This document shows positions 10,874-23,900 of a stretch of 64,000 nucleotides of DNA, piece by piece. Numbering within the stretch: position 1 is the stretch's first letter; every line of letters begins with the position of its first letter. The notes under the pieces were generated by a model. It saw only the letters and a program-made list of their open reading frames with translations. It searched no databases and had not been told where the DNA came from. Source of the DNA: Forficula auricularia (lineage: Eukaryota > Arthropoda > Insecta > Dermaptera > Forficulidae); contig JALMQS010000085.1 in NCBI GenBank assembly GCA_024734495.1, forward strand, positions 17,041,802-17,105,801, in the 5' to 3' direction. The position numbers and the translations under genes are program-made.

Positions 10874-11187
10874 GCCTCCTCTACACTATGAACCAACTTG
10901 GCCCAATTCAAGCCAACGACAATGTGTGAGAGTGGTGTTGGCTTGTATTGGTCATTGGTTGACGCTAGTGATGAGATTGGCGATGGTTGGCCTTCGGACC
11001 GATTTTTTCGATATATCAAAGAGGGCCAATGTTACGCAACGAGTGGTTAGGTGTCGTTTCCATAAGGCCATAGACATTGGCCCAGCCCTTGGACCACTGT
11101 GTGGAGGAACCGTCAAATTAACTCGTTTTACCAGTAGCCAACATGGCCAATATGTTTGGCTCACGTTGGGCCATAGTGTAGGAGGCC
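10874..11187. mobile_element. GC-richer MITE with CCTCCTACACTATG ends
   Basis: GCCTCCTCTACACTATG at 10874 is mirrored by CATAGTGTAGGAGGC to 11187. Further inside, AACTTGGCCCAA mirrors the TTGGGCC at the right end only loosely. Both strands are open for 70-111 codons, but these readings share the repeat composition and resemble no protein I know. Confidence 0.6.
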
Positions 11188-11440
11188 CATTAAATGCTGA
11201 AAAATGAAACTTGTTGAAAAAATATTTAAATTTCTGATAAATTACAAAGAAACATATAAAGTATCATTGAATGAAAAGAGAGTGATTCCATTTCTTTGCA
11301 CATGGGTATATTTTATTTTTTTAAATATTGATTATGAAATAATACTCTTTTTTCACATATATTAAAATAAATATAATAATACATATAATTATATTAATCA
11401 CTGAAGATTTAGTACAAGTCTATATTGTTTAGTATTGTGA

Positions 11441-12332
11441 TTCTCAAATTATTTTCGCTTCGCTGCCATTTTTTCCAACTATAATCTAGTGTGATCCTTA
11501 TTTTTTTGAATGTTTAATTATTATTAGTTTATTAAAATATATTTCAAGAATATCTTAAAAGATAACCTCCTCCTTTTTTTGTAGTCGGTTAAAAATATCT
11601 CATCTAAGCATCTCAGGCTTACTCAACCCGCGGTCCAAGACGTCTATCAACTGGCCTAACAAAAATCGCGAACTTTATGAGATTGCGACTATGACTATGA
11701 ATACCAGTAACATTACTAAAAATACAACAATTAACTTGCTATTAATTTATTAGTAAGAATTTTTTGAATTTAACATGTTTAGCAATGAGGTATTCATAAA
11801 ATGATTCTTAAATAATTTTATTTATTCAAGCAACTTTTTCCAACTATGAATCACACAAAGAATGAAGCTAGAGCAAAATATTTGATGAATACATTGAGAA
11901 CTCACTGAGAATTCTTTTGAACTAAATATCGACAGATTAATGTCTCAAAAACTATGACAAACATCTCACTAATTATTTTTAGCTAAATTTTAGATTTTGT
12001 TGCTAGTGCATTCATCTTCTGATTCTCTTGATAACGGAGAGTCGAAGAAAATTTGTTTTGGTGTTATAATTCCTAATTTTAATTCGCATGGTTGTTAAGT
12101 TTTAATATAAAAACAAACAAACAAATAAATAAAAGTTATAAGGATCAAACACATGTTTCCATTATTAAAAAATTGAAAATTTAATATAGTTTAAATTTAG
12201 CAGCAAGTGTCCCGTGTCTTTATTATTTATTTTTCATATAGCTAATTAATTAAAAATGCAATTCAAATAATTAACACGGAACCCCCAAAATCGGCTCGCG
12301 CTCTACAATTTGAGAATCACTGATTTATATCT
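11441..12332. mobile_element. Degenerate hAT-like nonautonomous element
   Basis: The left GTGATTCTCAAATTATTTTCG and right CTACAATTTGAGAATCACTG ends form an imperfect inverted repeat of the AGTGATTCTCAA kind used by hAT elements. The interior is AT-rich with no ORF. A fragment of the AACCGACT foldback family (CCTCCTCCTTT..GTAGTCGGTTAAAAA) is at 11565-11594. A similar left end alone (CAGTGATTCTCAACCTGG) is at 19942. Confidence 0.45.
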
Positions 12333-13835
12333 TCCTGTTTGATTTAATTAAGAGAAAGTACTTAAAGCTACTTGGATAAAATTGTAAAAATAAAAATCAT
12401 AAAAGCCATAGTGCCAGTATTGTTAACTTTCTGATCCTTAATTTAAGGGTGATGATAAGAACAATTAGTAATTAGAAAGAATAATAATTGTATAACTTAT
12501 TTATCTATTACCTGTAGTACATTTTTTATGAAATTCTAGTCATTTAGTTTAAGTAATTTGATTCAGCTTGTACGCCTACATGTTGTCTTTCTTTAACTTT
12601 TAACATAACCCAACATTATACTTCCTCTAAATATTATAAATATATATAAGAGAAAGAAAAGAAGAAACAATATTTGAAATCCACTTTTTATATTAAAGCT
12701 ATGATGGCTGATCATTTGGAAGGGTTTTTTCATATAAGTAGATCTAGCAATTAAATACAATCCATTTAATCTATAATTTCAAGACATGAAGCTAAAAGTT
12801 TCAGTACTTGATTCGAAGTTATCATTTATTGATAGTAGAACGAAAAATAATCAAAACAGCTAGGACACATTTTCGTGTCAAACTGCCCATCAATTATTTA
12901 AAACATTTAAAATTATTTATGTTATTGGGAGTTCAGTATAAGCTCTATATCTGTTGATACGATGTATGATTAGAAAGAATTCGGAAATCTTATTGAAAAT
13001 TAAAATAAATTTACTTGTATAATTAATGTAATATATAAATAAATAAATTATATAAATTTAATAAAAAAATAATTTTTATGAACTACATATATCATTTGTT
13101 TTTATTTTCTATTTATTTGGAAAATTAATTGTATTTCTTCACAATCCTTAGTTTTTTAAAAATATACAAATCTTAAATTATTTTATCAAAATGATACTTT
13201 CTGAGAGTTTTTTTATAGGTTGAAGATTCTAGGACAGAGTGTTTCCATATAAATTTCACCATTACTGCCTAACCCTTTGAGGTACACAAATTTATGTAAT
13301 GACCTTTATTAAAGAATATTCAATAACCAACAGAAAAGTATATATGAGTGAAAAGTCTAAAATCAATAGTTTACGAGTTAAAAGATTCCAACATTGTATG
13401 TAGAGTAAATGAACTTGAATCAATAACAAATGTCTTTGATCGGGCGACACATCCTCTCGATATAACAGACCAAAATAATTATAAATGAGAAAAAAATCGA
13501 TCTTATTTTATCAATTTCATCTATCTGGTGGTTCATAGTACCATTTTAATATAAGAAAATAGCATTTTGATTAAGAATTTTGAAGTTTAAAAGAAATTTT
13601 ATGAGAAGATTCAATTTTTTTATTTGCCGGGAGCGAATCAACTAGAAATATGCCAATAGTTTTTTTTCATTACATATCTAATCAAATCTTTTGAAATTTC
13701 ATATATGTGTGTTATTTCCTTTTTATCTTTTTTTAGAACTTATTTTCATTTTAAAGGGTACTTTATTTGAAGCTTAATTTGAAAAAACGCTAATAACTCC
13801 TTTGAAATGATTTTTAAAAAATTTGAAATGAATTA
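12333..13835. other. AT-rich intergenic DNA, nothing recognised
   Basis: No ORF above noise, no RNA gene and no recognisable repeat terminus. Short A/T runs only. Confidence 0.5.
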
Positions 13836-14143
13836 GATATTATAAAACAATTAATTATTAATAATTATATTCAAGTTTGAACGAAATTGATTAAGTACTT
13901 TTTGAGAAAATGGACAAAAACCAACTGAACCGTCAAAAAAAATGACATTTTTAAAACCACCACCATGTCACAAGTCAATGTTTCATTTCATATGGAATTT
14001 TTGATTGTTTTTCAAACAAATTTCTAGAACTAAATTTCTCACCAAACGTCGTTTTTTGACGGTTTTTGACCATTTTCTCAATAAGCACTTAATCAATTTA
14101 GTTCAAAATTGAATATATTCATTAATAATTAACTGTTTTATAA
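13836..14143. repeat. Foldback repeat
   Basis: TTATAAAACAATTAATTATT (about 13850) is mirrored by AATAATTAACTGTTTTATAA (about 14122-14141), and GATTAAGTACTTTTTGAGAA is mirrored at about 14075. The innermost arms carry a CCGTCAAAAAA / TTTTTTGACGG pair. The loop is about 100 bp. Confidence 0.65.
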
Positions 14144-14169
14144 TATATAAAATATAATATAATATATAA

Positions 14170-14535
14170 AAATGCGTCAGAAACATGGACAGTGAAGAAG
14201 GTCAACCGCAGAAAAATTGATGCCTTCGAGCTATGGTGCTGGAGGCGAATGTTAAGTATTCCCTGGACAGCGCGGCGAACAAACGTCTCGATTCTTAAGC
14301 AAGTGCGGGCTGACCGAAGCGTCTGTCAAGTATTGTGCTCACAAGAGTCATGAGATACTTTGGCCATCTTACTCGTGCCAGTGATGGGTTGGAGCGGATC
14401 GTGATCCAGGGAAGAGTTGAGGGTTCACGGAGAAGGGGCAGATCTCCGGCCAGATGGACCGATCAATATAGTCGTGAAGAGAAAATTATTTTCGATCTTT
14501 GGGGTCTGCGATCGATTGGGAGGCGCTGGAATATT
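14170..14535 (+). pseudogene. RTE-like LINE 3' fragment, frameshifted
   Basis: Translation of 14170-14325 gives SETWTVKKVNRRKIDAFELW and RRMLSIPWTARRTN. After a frame change near 14330, 14335-14470 gives RYFGHLTRASDGLER and EGSRRRGRSPARWTD. These are signature phrases of the C-terminal region of RTE/CR1-type non-LTR reverse transcriptases. The fragment then passes directly into the S3 SINE tail (GATCTTTGGGGTCTGCGATC). The element is dead: truncated at 5' and frameshifted. Confidence 0.8.
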
Positions 14536-14920
14536 TAATTGTTTAATTAATGAATCAAGGCCTACGCTGCGAAAAATGAACGAGGGAGAGGATTAAAAGA
14601 AATTCCATAATTCATATAGACAAAAGGTATTAGTTTGGGTTCAGGGATCAGTAGCTTAGTGGATATAGGAGATAAAACTCTTATGACAAAGCATTGCAGT
14701 ACACATGCAAAGATCCCGGGTTCGAGCCCCGGCTGATCCTTTTGTCTGTAATAAAATTGATTCTTGTCTTCGTTCCCTAAATTTAAATTTGTTATTAATT
14801 GTCTTTACACGGCCTCGTTGTGGTCGCGCCCCTGGTGAAGAGAATATTATTTTCGATCTTTGGGGTCTGCGATCGATTGGGAGGCGCTAGAATATTTAAT
14901 TGTTTAATAATTAAAATTGC
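14470..14920 (+). mobile_element. SINE S3: tail, linker, tRNA head, second tail
   Basis: The tail at 14475-14535 (GGGGTCTGCGATCGATTGGG then AGGCGC) is repeated almost identically at 14850-14890. Between them are a linker (14536-14636) and the tRNA head GGGATCAGTAGCTTAGTGG with B box GGTTCGAGCCC. GACAAAAGG / CCTTTTGTC bracket the head. The unit may be a dimer or a tandem recombinant. Confidence 0.75.
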
Positions 14921-15887
14921 TATCATTCCGTATTTTCTAAAGCTTAGACTCTAAACGACATTATTTATAATGTAGTCGCCTGTTTAAAATATTTTCAGAT
15001 TCAATAATTTGGCGACTATTTTCAATTTTACGAATTTTTATAATAGTGGGCTAAGTAATATAATTCAAAAGACATCTAGAAAAAAATTAAATAGTATATT
15101 ATGTAATTTATGAAATTAAAGTAAGTAAGTACATATAGGTAAAATACTACGAAATAATTGGACTGATAATAATTATTATATTATGAAGAGATTTTCTTAA
15201 TTTTTTTGTAAAAAAAAACTTAAATTATATGAAATGATGAGCATTTTCGGTCTCGAAATCAACTTATTTAAAAAATGAAATATCATTTCAAAAGGTTGAC
15301 AATTTAAATAATAATAATCTCTTCTAAGCTATATAAATAAATTGTATCTTAAAATAAAAACAACTACTGAACTCTGTTCCGCTGTGGTCGACGGTCCTTC
15401 TTTCCAGGGGCGGATCTATATATGGGATTTTAGGGCTGCAGCCCAGGGCCCCCAGCTTCCATTGAAGAGAATTTCTTTTCAGCAGAGATGTTTATTTCAG
15501 AACTTCTTTAGGTTAACGTCCATCATTTGATTTGTCTGATCAAAAAATACAAGCTGATTTCGCTGTAAATTGGTCAACTTTAGACTTTGAAAGCCGAAGG
15601 CATCCTCTTTGAAGAGATGTTTGTGTATCTAAGTCATATTAAACAAACGGGGGGGGGGGGGGGCTAGCAAAAAGGCCACCGAAGGCGGGCTTTGCAGCTA
15701 GTTAATAATAATTCTGTACAATGTATACTACATTTCGTCGAATAACACATTTTACAAAAATACATTTTATTTTCCATAGATAAAATGTATATTTATTTAA
15801 TACTTTTAATCACGCGGAAATACAGCGTGTTTAGCAGTACCGACCCAAGGAGGGCAAGTTAAATGTTCAATTTTGCTGCGACTGCCA
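14921..15887. other. AT-rich DNA with a G-run
   Basis: No gene is recognised. A run of twelve G lies at about 15651-15662. A short patch at 15390-15600 is GC-richer (GGGGCGGATCTATATATGGG) and may be a decayed element. The small ORF there is not supported. Confidence 0.4.
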
Positions 15888-17012
15888 TTGGCGTAGTTAG
15901 GGAATTTTCCTAGGGGGGGCAGCCGCAGTGGCGGCGCCAGGGTTGAGCGAGGTGTGGCGACCGCCCATCCCAAATATTTGTTGAAAAACTACCAAAAAAA
16001 TTGCAGTTTTTCCTTCATAAAATGAAAATTATTGATCCTACGAACTTGATTCCTATCTCATTCTGTTGGAAATCTTATTGACTTGAACGTTTACTTGGAC
16101 CACTTTTTTAATAAAACTCTTAGATTTATAGATATCCGCAATTTTCCATGACGCATGAGGATTCGGATCATATCCTTCCGGAAAATGTAGGATATCTATA
16201 AATCAAAGGGTTTTAACAAAAAGTGGTCCAAGTAAACGTTCAAGTAAACAAAATTTTCTAGAGAATGAGATAGAAATAAAGTTTCTAGGATGAGTGGTTT
16301 TCATTTTATGAAGGAAAAACTGAGATTTTTTGCAAAAAATTGCATTTTTTTCAAAATTTCAACCTCATTGCGACACAGGTTACCATTATCCAATTAATAT
16401 GAAACTTTGTTTAAATTGTAGCAAATTTAATCTAGTTTTAAAATGTATAGAGGTTCTTTGTTGAAAACGTGCTCCTTCATGGTCAAAATGGGAAAAAATC
16501 GAAAAAAGTGCGAGTTTTAGGGATATTCAAAAGTGATCCTGGGGGCTGTTTTTTGGATCCCCATTAAAAATCGAACTACTAGACCAATTTTGCATTTCTT
16601 TTTTTTAATCAACGCGAAAATTTGTCCTCTTTAATTTACTATAGAACGGTTATTTATAAAATATGAACTGTTTTCGAGTTATAAGCGAAAAACTGGAAAA
16701 AGTCCGAAAATTTCGAGGTTTTTCGGCCGCCAAAAGTTGTCCCCCAGACTTTCGAGGTCGCAAACTTAGATTTGGCATACCCACACCATACCAAACGACC
16801 CTAAAAAAATCTTTTCCCGCAATTAATATAAGCTGAAACCCCCTATTTACTGGGCTATATGGGAAGATAATTTTTTTTGAGATCTACATTTTTCAATCTG
16901 TATTGATTTTTTAAGAATAAAATTAATCTCATAGCATAAATAGTTATTGAGATATTGACTCGATTTTTTCTAGGGGGGCAGTGCCCCTTGACTTCCCCCA
17001 TTAACTACGCGC
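15888..17012. mobile_element. GCGTAGTTAGGG-terminus element (copy 2, inverted)
   Basis: It starts GGCGTAGTTAGGGAATTTTCC and ends CCATTAACTACGC. The interior aligns along its length with the reverse complement of 8180-9196 (for example TTTTTCGGCCGCCAAAAGTT against CTTTTGGCGGCCGAAAAGCC). It contains the same internal foldback. Confidence 0.75.
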
Positions 17013-17193
17013 ATGGCGACTGCCCACCGTCGCGGTCGGCAATCGACATAAATCAAGGGAACATATTTCGTAGGAACTGTTCTTCAGTTGATGGTGGGTC
17101 GTAACTGGCGAGACCACTTTCAAATAAAAATGACAAAATATTCAAAACATATGTGAAGTTAATTAAAAAATAAGTTATTTTGGACAAAAAATA

Positions 17194-17265
17194 CATCCCT
17201 TGTGGGGATCGAACCCACGACCTTTGGATTAGAAGTCCAACGCGCTATCCACTGCGCCAAAGGAC
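17194..17265 (-). tRNA. tRNA-Arg (anticodon UCU)
   Basis: The - strand folds as a tRNA. The D arm is GCGC..GCGC, the anticodon stem-loop is TTGGA-CTTCTAA-TCCAA with anticodon TCT, and the T arm is GTGGG-TTCGATC-CCCAC. Acceptor strands GTCCTTT and AAGGGAT pair with two G.U wobbles. Pol III control elements are intact: A box TGGCGCAGTGG and B box GGTTCGATCCC, with a TTTTTT terminator about 4 nt past the 3' end (complement of 17185-17190). One oddity is a single base between acceptor and D stem, where two are normal, giving 72 nt rather than 73. It could be a functional gene or a lightly decayed copy. No SINE body is attached. Confidence 0.8.
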
Positions 17266-17990
17266 AAGGTGATTATTTGAGTAAAATTATTATATTTGAC
17301 TTTTATATTCTGTTTAATAATTAGTTAACCATCCAAGTTCTTATCTATGAAAACTTTTGTAAAGACTATTAACCAGCAACTACTTATAATGTTTTTGTGT
17401 TTTATAAAGTTTAGAAAATAAGAACATCGAAAAAATATTGTATATATATATTAAAAAATATCATGTTATTGTTCTATCACTTTATTATTTTTTGTTAATG
17501 GGTTGTGAAAAATATTAAATTAAGAGCAAATATATTATTTACAAACAAAAGAACAAATAAATTTGTTCAATAGTGAGTGAATCCCTCATCTATCTTTCAT
17601 TTAAGGATTAATTATGATTTTCGCCACAGGAAAAGAGAGCAGCACTGTCTATTTATTTATTAAATTAGACATTTTATAAGAATCCATTTGATTCATTCCA
17701 CAATGATACGAATTTATTCTCTATTAAAATATCCTGATCAATGTTATCTTTAAATTGTAAAGAAAATTAATTATTTATAATGACATGTAAAAACCAAGTT
17801 TCATTACTATACAAAATAAACAAATATACTTTATCGGGAAGTTTTGACACTTAGATTGAAAATATTTAATATACCTTGATTTATTAAATAAAAAAAATAA
17901 AAAAATGGATTTTGAGGGTATTTATAAATACATAATTTAGAAAAACATTCATTAATTTTACCTGTTACATAAATATAATTTATTTTTTAG
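17266..17990. other. AT-rich DNA upstream of chimaerin exon
   Basis: Nothing coding is recognised. A polypyrimidine tract and TTTTTTAG at 17983-17990 form the acceptor of the next exon. Confidence 0.5.
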
Positions 17991-20900
17991 AAAATCAAAA
18001 TTCATCACCGATCCGTCATGTATGGAATCCAAATTGTAAGTATGATTAATTATAAAATTTTTAACATATTTAGGAATTTCTTCCAAAACCCTTAAATTTA
18101 TGGCTTTTGACAAAATCTACATAGTAACATACTTAATACCAATTGAAGACAATTGGAGCCTTTATTCCCTAACAATTGTCAAGTAATCGGTTGCCTACGG
18201 CTTTAGAATACTGAATTCACCACCCGTAGATTTTGAAAGCTGAGCAACATGTATTGTGGTTCATTCTTGAATGAGCAACCATATATTTTTTTTTTTTTTA
18301 TGAAAATGAGAGGAGTTACACCAAAAAGGTGTATCCCCTAAAGGCCTGGGTTGGCCCCTCCATCGTGAAAAAGAAGGTGCATGGGCGTCTGTCGCATCTG
18401 ACCTGTCTTGGAATGAACACATCTCCTCTGTGGCGAAATCTGCAGCAAGGAAGATTGGCTACTTATTCAGGTCCAAGCGATTTTACAAGCCCCCACATCT
18501 TCTCACCATCTACAAGGCCCAAATCCGCCCCTGTCTCGAATTCGGCTCTCATCTATGGAGAGGAGCCTCTAAATATTCTCTTGCTACACTGGATGCAATT
18601 CAGAAACGAGCCGTCAGGCTAATTGACGATTCTACCCTCACCGACTCCCTCGACTCGCTAGCTCATCGAAGAGATGTCTCTGCCCTTTCCCTTTTCTATA
18701 GATACTATCACGGCAGGTGCTCTGATGAGGTAAAATCAATAATTCCCTCCAAAGCATGCTTTGCACGCAGCACACGTTTTGCCGACTCCCAACACTCTTT
18801 TCGCGGTCAAATTGGAAAAGTGCCGGACCACTTCATTCGCGAATACATATATCCCCATGACTTCAAGGAACTGAACTCTCTCCCAGCCTCTATCTTTCCC
18901 AGCACTTATAATATTCAAACCTTCAAAACCTGAGTGCATAAACACCTACGTCTACACCCCTCACTTAATCAACTTTTCCTTCTCTTCGGTAATGCAAGGG
19001 TCTTTCGAGATCCATAGGGGCTGCTTCTTTACTGGTGCACCCCTTCTTGCATTCAATTGCATTAAAAAAAAAAAGTGTTTTTATGGGCTGGGTAGGGGTC
19101 GAAGGTATCTGTGGATACGGGTCTTAAACAGCTGAAGGTTATAAGTCGCGGGGAAGACGGTGGCTGGGAGTGAGTTCCAGTCTCTGGAGGTCATAGGAAT
19201 AAAAGAGTTGGCGAAAGCGCTTGTTCGATTTTTATCCAATTTGACAGCGAAGGGGTGCTGAGCGTTCGAAAACCGCGTGTTTCTCTTAAAGAGGGCTTTA
19301 GGGGGGATAATTGATTTCAGCTCGACTGAACAGACACCATGATAGTATCTGTAGTACAGGGAAAGGGCAGAAACGTTTCTTCGGTGAGCCAGGAGTCGAG
19401 TGAGTTAGTTAGGGCCGGGTCTCCTATTAGTTTAATTGCTCGCTTCTGAATTGCATCCAGTGTGGCAAGAGAATGCTTGGAGGCCCCTCTCCACAGATGA
19501 GAGCCATATTCGAGACAGGGACGAATTTGAGCCTTATACAGTGTAAGAAGTTGACTGGGAGTATAATAGCGTCTTGACCTAAATAGGAGACCAAGCTTGC
19601 GCGCTGCAGCTTTAGCAGTGGTTGAGATATGGTCATTCCATGAAAGGTCAGACCCTGAGTGTGACGCCTAGCATTGAAATTTTATCCCTAAATTCCAGTG
19701 AGTTTAAATCAAATGATATGTTTGGAAGGTTTCTGTCGACGCGCCTAGAAATAAGGCAACACTGAGTTTTCACTGCATTGAAGTTAACTAAATTTTGGGA
19801 TCCCCAGTTTTTAAGTTTGCATAAGTCTAAATTAATTGAGGAGGCAATGTCTGCACGGTTAATATAATACTGTTCTTAGCATAATCCTAGATGGTGTCTC
19901 GGGTCTTAGTCCTCCGATTATTAAATATTTGTTTTTAAATCAGTGATTCTCAACCTGGATTCCGCGGAACCCCAGGGTTCCACAAAGGGAGGTTTGGGGT
20001 TCCCCGTCCCTAGGGGTCAATAAAAGAAAAAATAGAAAAACAAAAATAATAGTTAGTAGTATCACCCCTCAAAAAATTTGTCATGTAATTAAAAAAATAC
20101 TAAATTTAGATTCTAAATATTAGTCAAATAAAATCATTGATAGGGGGTTCGGGTTAGGCTAGGGGTTAGCGTGCCAGCCTGCTAACCAAGTGGAGTTTCC
20201 GGGACTCTACTATATTTATTGAAATTGTTTTGTTTATCAAGTATTACTATATATTATGTTCTTTAATATGTTTCTATTTTATCCCGATTAGGCTTGTTTC
20301 AAAAACGTTTGTATAGATATTTTTTAAGAAATTCTACAAGCCAGTCTTAGGACTGGTTCACTTATGATGACATTACAATCTACTACAGACTACAGTCTAC
20401 ATTATACGAGGGGTGAACCGCGGCCTAATATCGTGTACACTTACTTTCACTTCCAAGTAGAAGGATCAACAGATGTAGTGGCATTACTAATGAATTCCAT
20501 AATAATTCCAAACACGTGTAGACCTAATTCCAATCGCGGTTCACCCCTCGACAGTATATAAATCTCTTGACAATATCTCCCCAAAATATATAGTCTGGTG
20601 ATGATGTATATTCTCGAACATAAATAAATGATAATAAAATTGAGGCCAAAAAAATTATCTAAATAACATATCCATACACCACATAAATTAAAGTGCTTGA
20701 TAGATTTCTAAAACTAAATTATTCTATTTTTAAATAATTTTCTAATTAATATATCAAAGAATGATTAACATATTAAAGAGAATTGTTTTTGATTGCGTTT
20801 TTCAACAAGATATATATATATATCGTGAGCGCGCTGGATTGGGGATTGAATATATAACATCTCAGATTACAAATCCATTTGGTGATCCATATCAGTGTTT

Positions 20901-23900
20901 GTATAAAATCGTCCTGCGGGCTAATCGCGAAATGATGCTGGATCATAGCTAGATGGATCACATCTTTTTCATTCTCTCTTGGTCCAGACTTAAAATTCAG
21001 CAGACTCCAATAGCCTCAACCAGCAGTAGTCTCGCGATATATATATTATATTATTATATCTTAAATTGAAAGTTTTTTTGCCGAGAGTAGCAGAATTTTT
21101 ATATTGAAGGAGACAATAAAGAGTGTCTTTTGCTGAATTATAATTTATTTATTTATTTATTTATAGAGAGAATAGTTGAGGGCTTTGCCCTTTTATCAGT
21201 CTATTACAAATGGAATTCATAATTCATAAATTAATTCCTGTGAATCCATTGTAATAGACTAATGAAGAGGGCAAAGCCCTCGAAACTATAGTCTCGTTAT
21301 AAATAAATAAAATTTATAATTCCAGCAGAAGACACACTCTTATTATCTCCTTCAATATATATATCTTGTTTAAAAACGTGATCAAAAACAATTCTCTTTA
21401 ATATGTTAATTATTCTTTGATATATTAATTAGAAAATTATTTAAATTCATTATTTCAACACAGAAATATATAAATTCGGATATTATTATTCACTTAATAT
21501 CTGACAAAAATCACCTGCATTCGATTCGCGATTGAATCAAATATAGGAAACTTATGCACAGGAATTATTTGACGGATTATAGTAGTAAATTTTAAGGAGT
21601 TAGGTGTTGGTTCTAGGTGAAACATTTTAATCTAATAATAACTTAAAGATGCGAGGTAAGTTTCACAAAACAGAAACAAAACAAAATTGAGTTTTGAATT
21701 CTCAATTTTGTTTTATTTCTTTTTTGTGAAACCTACACTCGCATCTTGCTCAAGTTTTATTATTAGATTATAGTGGTGTTTCACAAAGAAACACCACTAT
21801 AATCCGTCAAATAATTCCTGTGTTTAATATGTTTGACTATAAACCAACACCGCTTTCCCTAAACGTTATAGGAAACTTATGATTAATATTCCATTTTTTT
21901 TTTAAATAGTATACAGATTGCAACAGCAAGCCCCCATGCCTCAACCGATACACTGCCAAAATATCATTATATCAAAACCTACGTTTTATGGCTCAGAATT
22001 TCATGGAATCATGTCTCATCAGGAAGCTTCTAATTTTCTTAAAGAAGAAGGATCATATTTAGTTCGTCAAAGTGGTGGAAATAATGAGTTTTTTACATTA
22101 ACTCTAAAGTAATTAAAAATTATTTGTAATTTCTTCTAATAATAATTTTATTATACCTATATGAATTTTTTACAGATTTAATCAAAAAATACGACATTAT
22201 AAATTATATTATGATGGTAAACATTTTGTTAAAGATAAACGGTTCGATTCTGTTTATGATTTGGTTGCTGATGGATTAGTTACATTATATATTGAAGCAA
22301 ATGCTTCATCTTATATTGAATTGATGCATAATACTAATAGCTATGAAAAGAGTCCTTATATGACTTTAAATAAATTAAAAAGGAAAGCTTTCATAGAAAG
22401 AAGATCTGAGCTTGGAATATCAAATGATTTTATTAAAAAAGAGCAAGAGCAAGAAAATGTATCTTCCAAATTTGATTCTACTGAAAAAGATATGATTAAT
22501 TATCATAAACCTCATTTGTTTAAAGTTCACACTTTCAAGGGTTTAAATTGGTGTGAATTTTGTGGAAATTTTTTATGGGGTTTCACAGCACAGGGTGTGA
22601 AATGTGAAGGTAAATAATTTATAGAATATTAGGCTTTTTTCAAAAGATAAAATTTATTTTAATATAAAATGTATTTTTAGATTGTGGTTTCAGTGCACAT
22701 TCTAAATGTTCAGAAAAGGTTCCTAGTGATTGCTGTCCGGATCTGAAACAAATCAGAGGAGTATTTGGAATAGATCTCACTACAGTTGTGAAAGCACATA
22801 GAACCAATAAACCATTCGTTTTAGAGAAATGTATTCAAGAAATTGAAAAAAGAGGATTAGAATCTGAAGGCTTATATCGAGTATCAGGATTTGCTGAAGA
22901 AATAGAACAACTTAAATTAGCTCTTGACAAAGGTATGCATGAAATGCTACTTTATACCTACTTTAGCTTCATATATAAGATTTTTTAATGTTTAATAAAT
23001 AAAAATATCTATTCTATTTAATAGTCTAATGTCATTTGACTTATCATATTGACGGAACCACCGATACATAGGGAATTAACATGTTAAAGTACATTTATAC
23101 AAATGACTGCTTCCCTAGTTATTTTAAAAATCGTGTAAATCGAGATAGAGTATGCATACCTGATGATTCACTGTCGTGGCACGTTAGACGTTTATGGAAA
23201 ACTGAACGCAGGATTTTTCTGAAAATTTACCACCTTACATTTTCTTACCTGTTCTATCGATCTAAAATATTTTCAGCATTGCGACGTTTTGGCTTCCATC
23301 GAAAAGTCGTAGCAACTATATTTTTTTAAATGGACCACCCCGTATATTAACACCTTTTAGAACCCCCATTTTATTAAAATACTTTTTTGTTGATATTATA
23401 CCTATCTCTATCGGTTTTCGAGATAAAAATAATTTGTGTTAAATATGGTCCAAAACATGGCCCTAATTAAACTTAAATAAATTAGTGGTCTCAATTCATG
23501 AAAAGTTGATATTTTGGTGGTAGTTTAGACACACCCGAAGTATTTAATTTGTCCCGAAAAATCGACTCCACAGGGCGTGCTAAAATTCCTATTATTTCCG
23601 TTATTCATAAAAGGGGCCTAAAGTTCGTTTTTTCAAATGAGACCCCTGCATATTACTCAATAAATTGAAATACGAAGAAAAATGCTTTAAGACGATATAT
23701 CATGTCCCTATACGTACGTAAAACATCAAGTTTTCTTAATAAATCCCCTTTTTCGTGAAAAATTACATTTTAATGGCAATATCAAGCTTATGACAGTTTG
23801 TTGACTATTTATAAGTAACATATAAACAATTTATTGACAATCAATTTGAACCGCGAAAGTTAAATAATATGAATAATAATAATAAAGCGGTTTGTTCTAC

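Larger units (their letters stand above)
9911..11310. mobile_element. Tc1-like terminal inverted repeats enclosing nested SINEs and an LTR remnant
   Basis: The left end (ACTCACGAGCAAAGAAATGG, 9913-9932) is mirrored by CCATTTCTTTGCACATGGGT at about 11288-11307, with TA at both borders. GCAAAGAAATGGAATCA-type ends are characteristic of Tc1-like transposons. No transposase remains. The interior is occupied by SINE pieces (10004-10380 and 10390-10850), an LTR remnant and a MITE. Confidence 0.65.

Noticed and set aside
10872..11207. 111-codon ORF with a 70-codon ORF on the other strand
   Set aside because: It coincides exactly with a MITE; both frames stay open because of its GC-richer composition.
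14703..14745. tRNA gene from the B box and CCCGGG region
   Set aside because: The acceptor and anticodon arms do not close; it is the head of SINE S3, with copies at 10165-10260 and 10390-10414.
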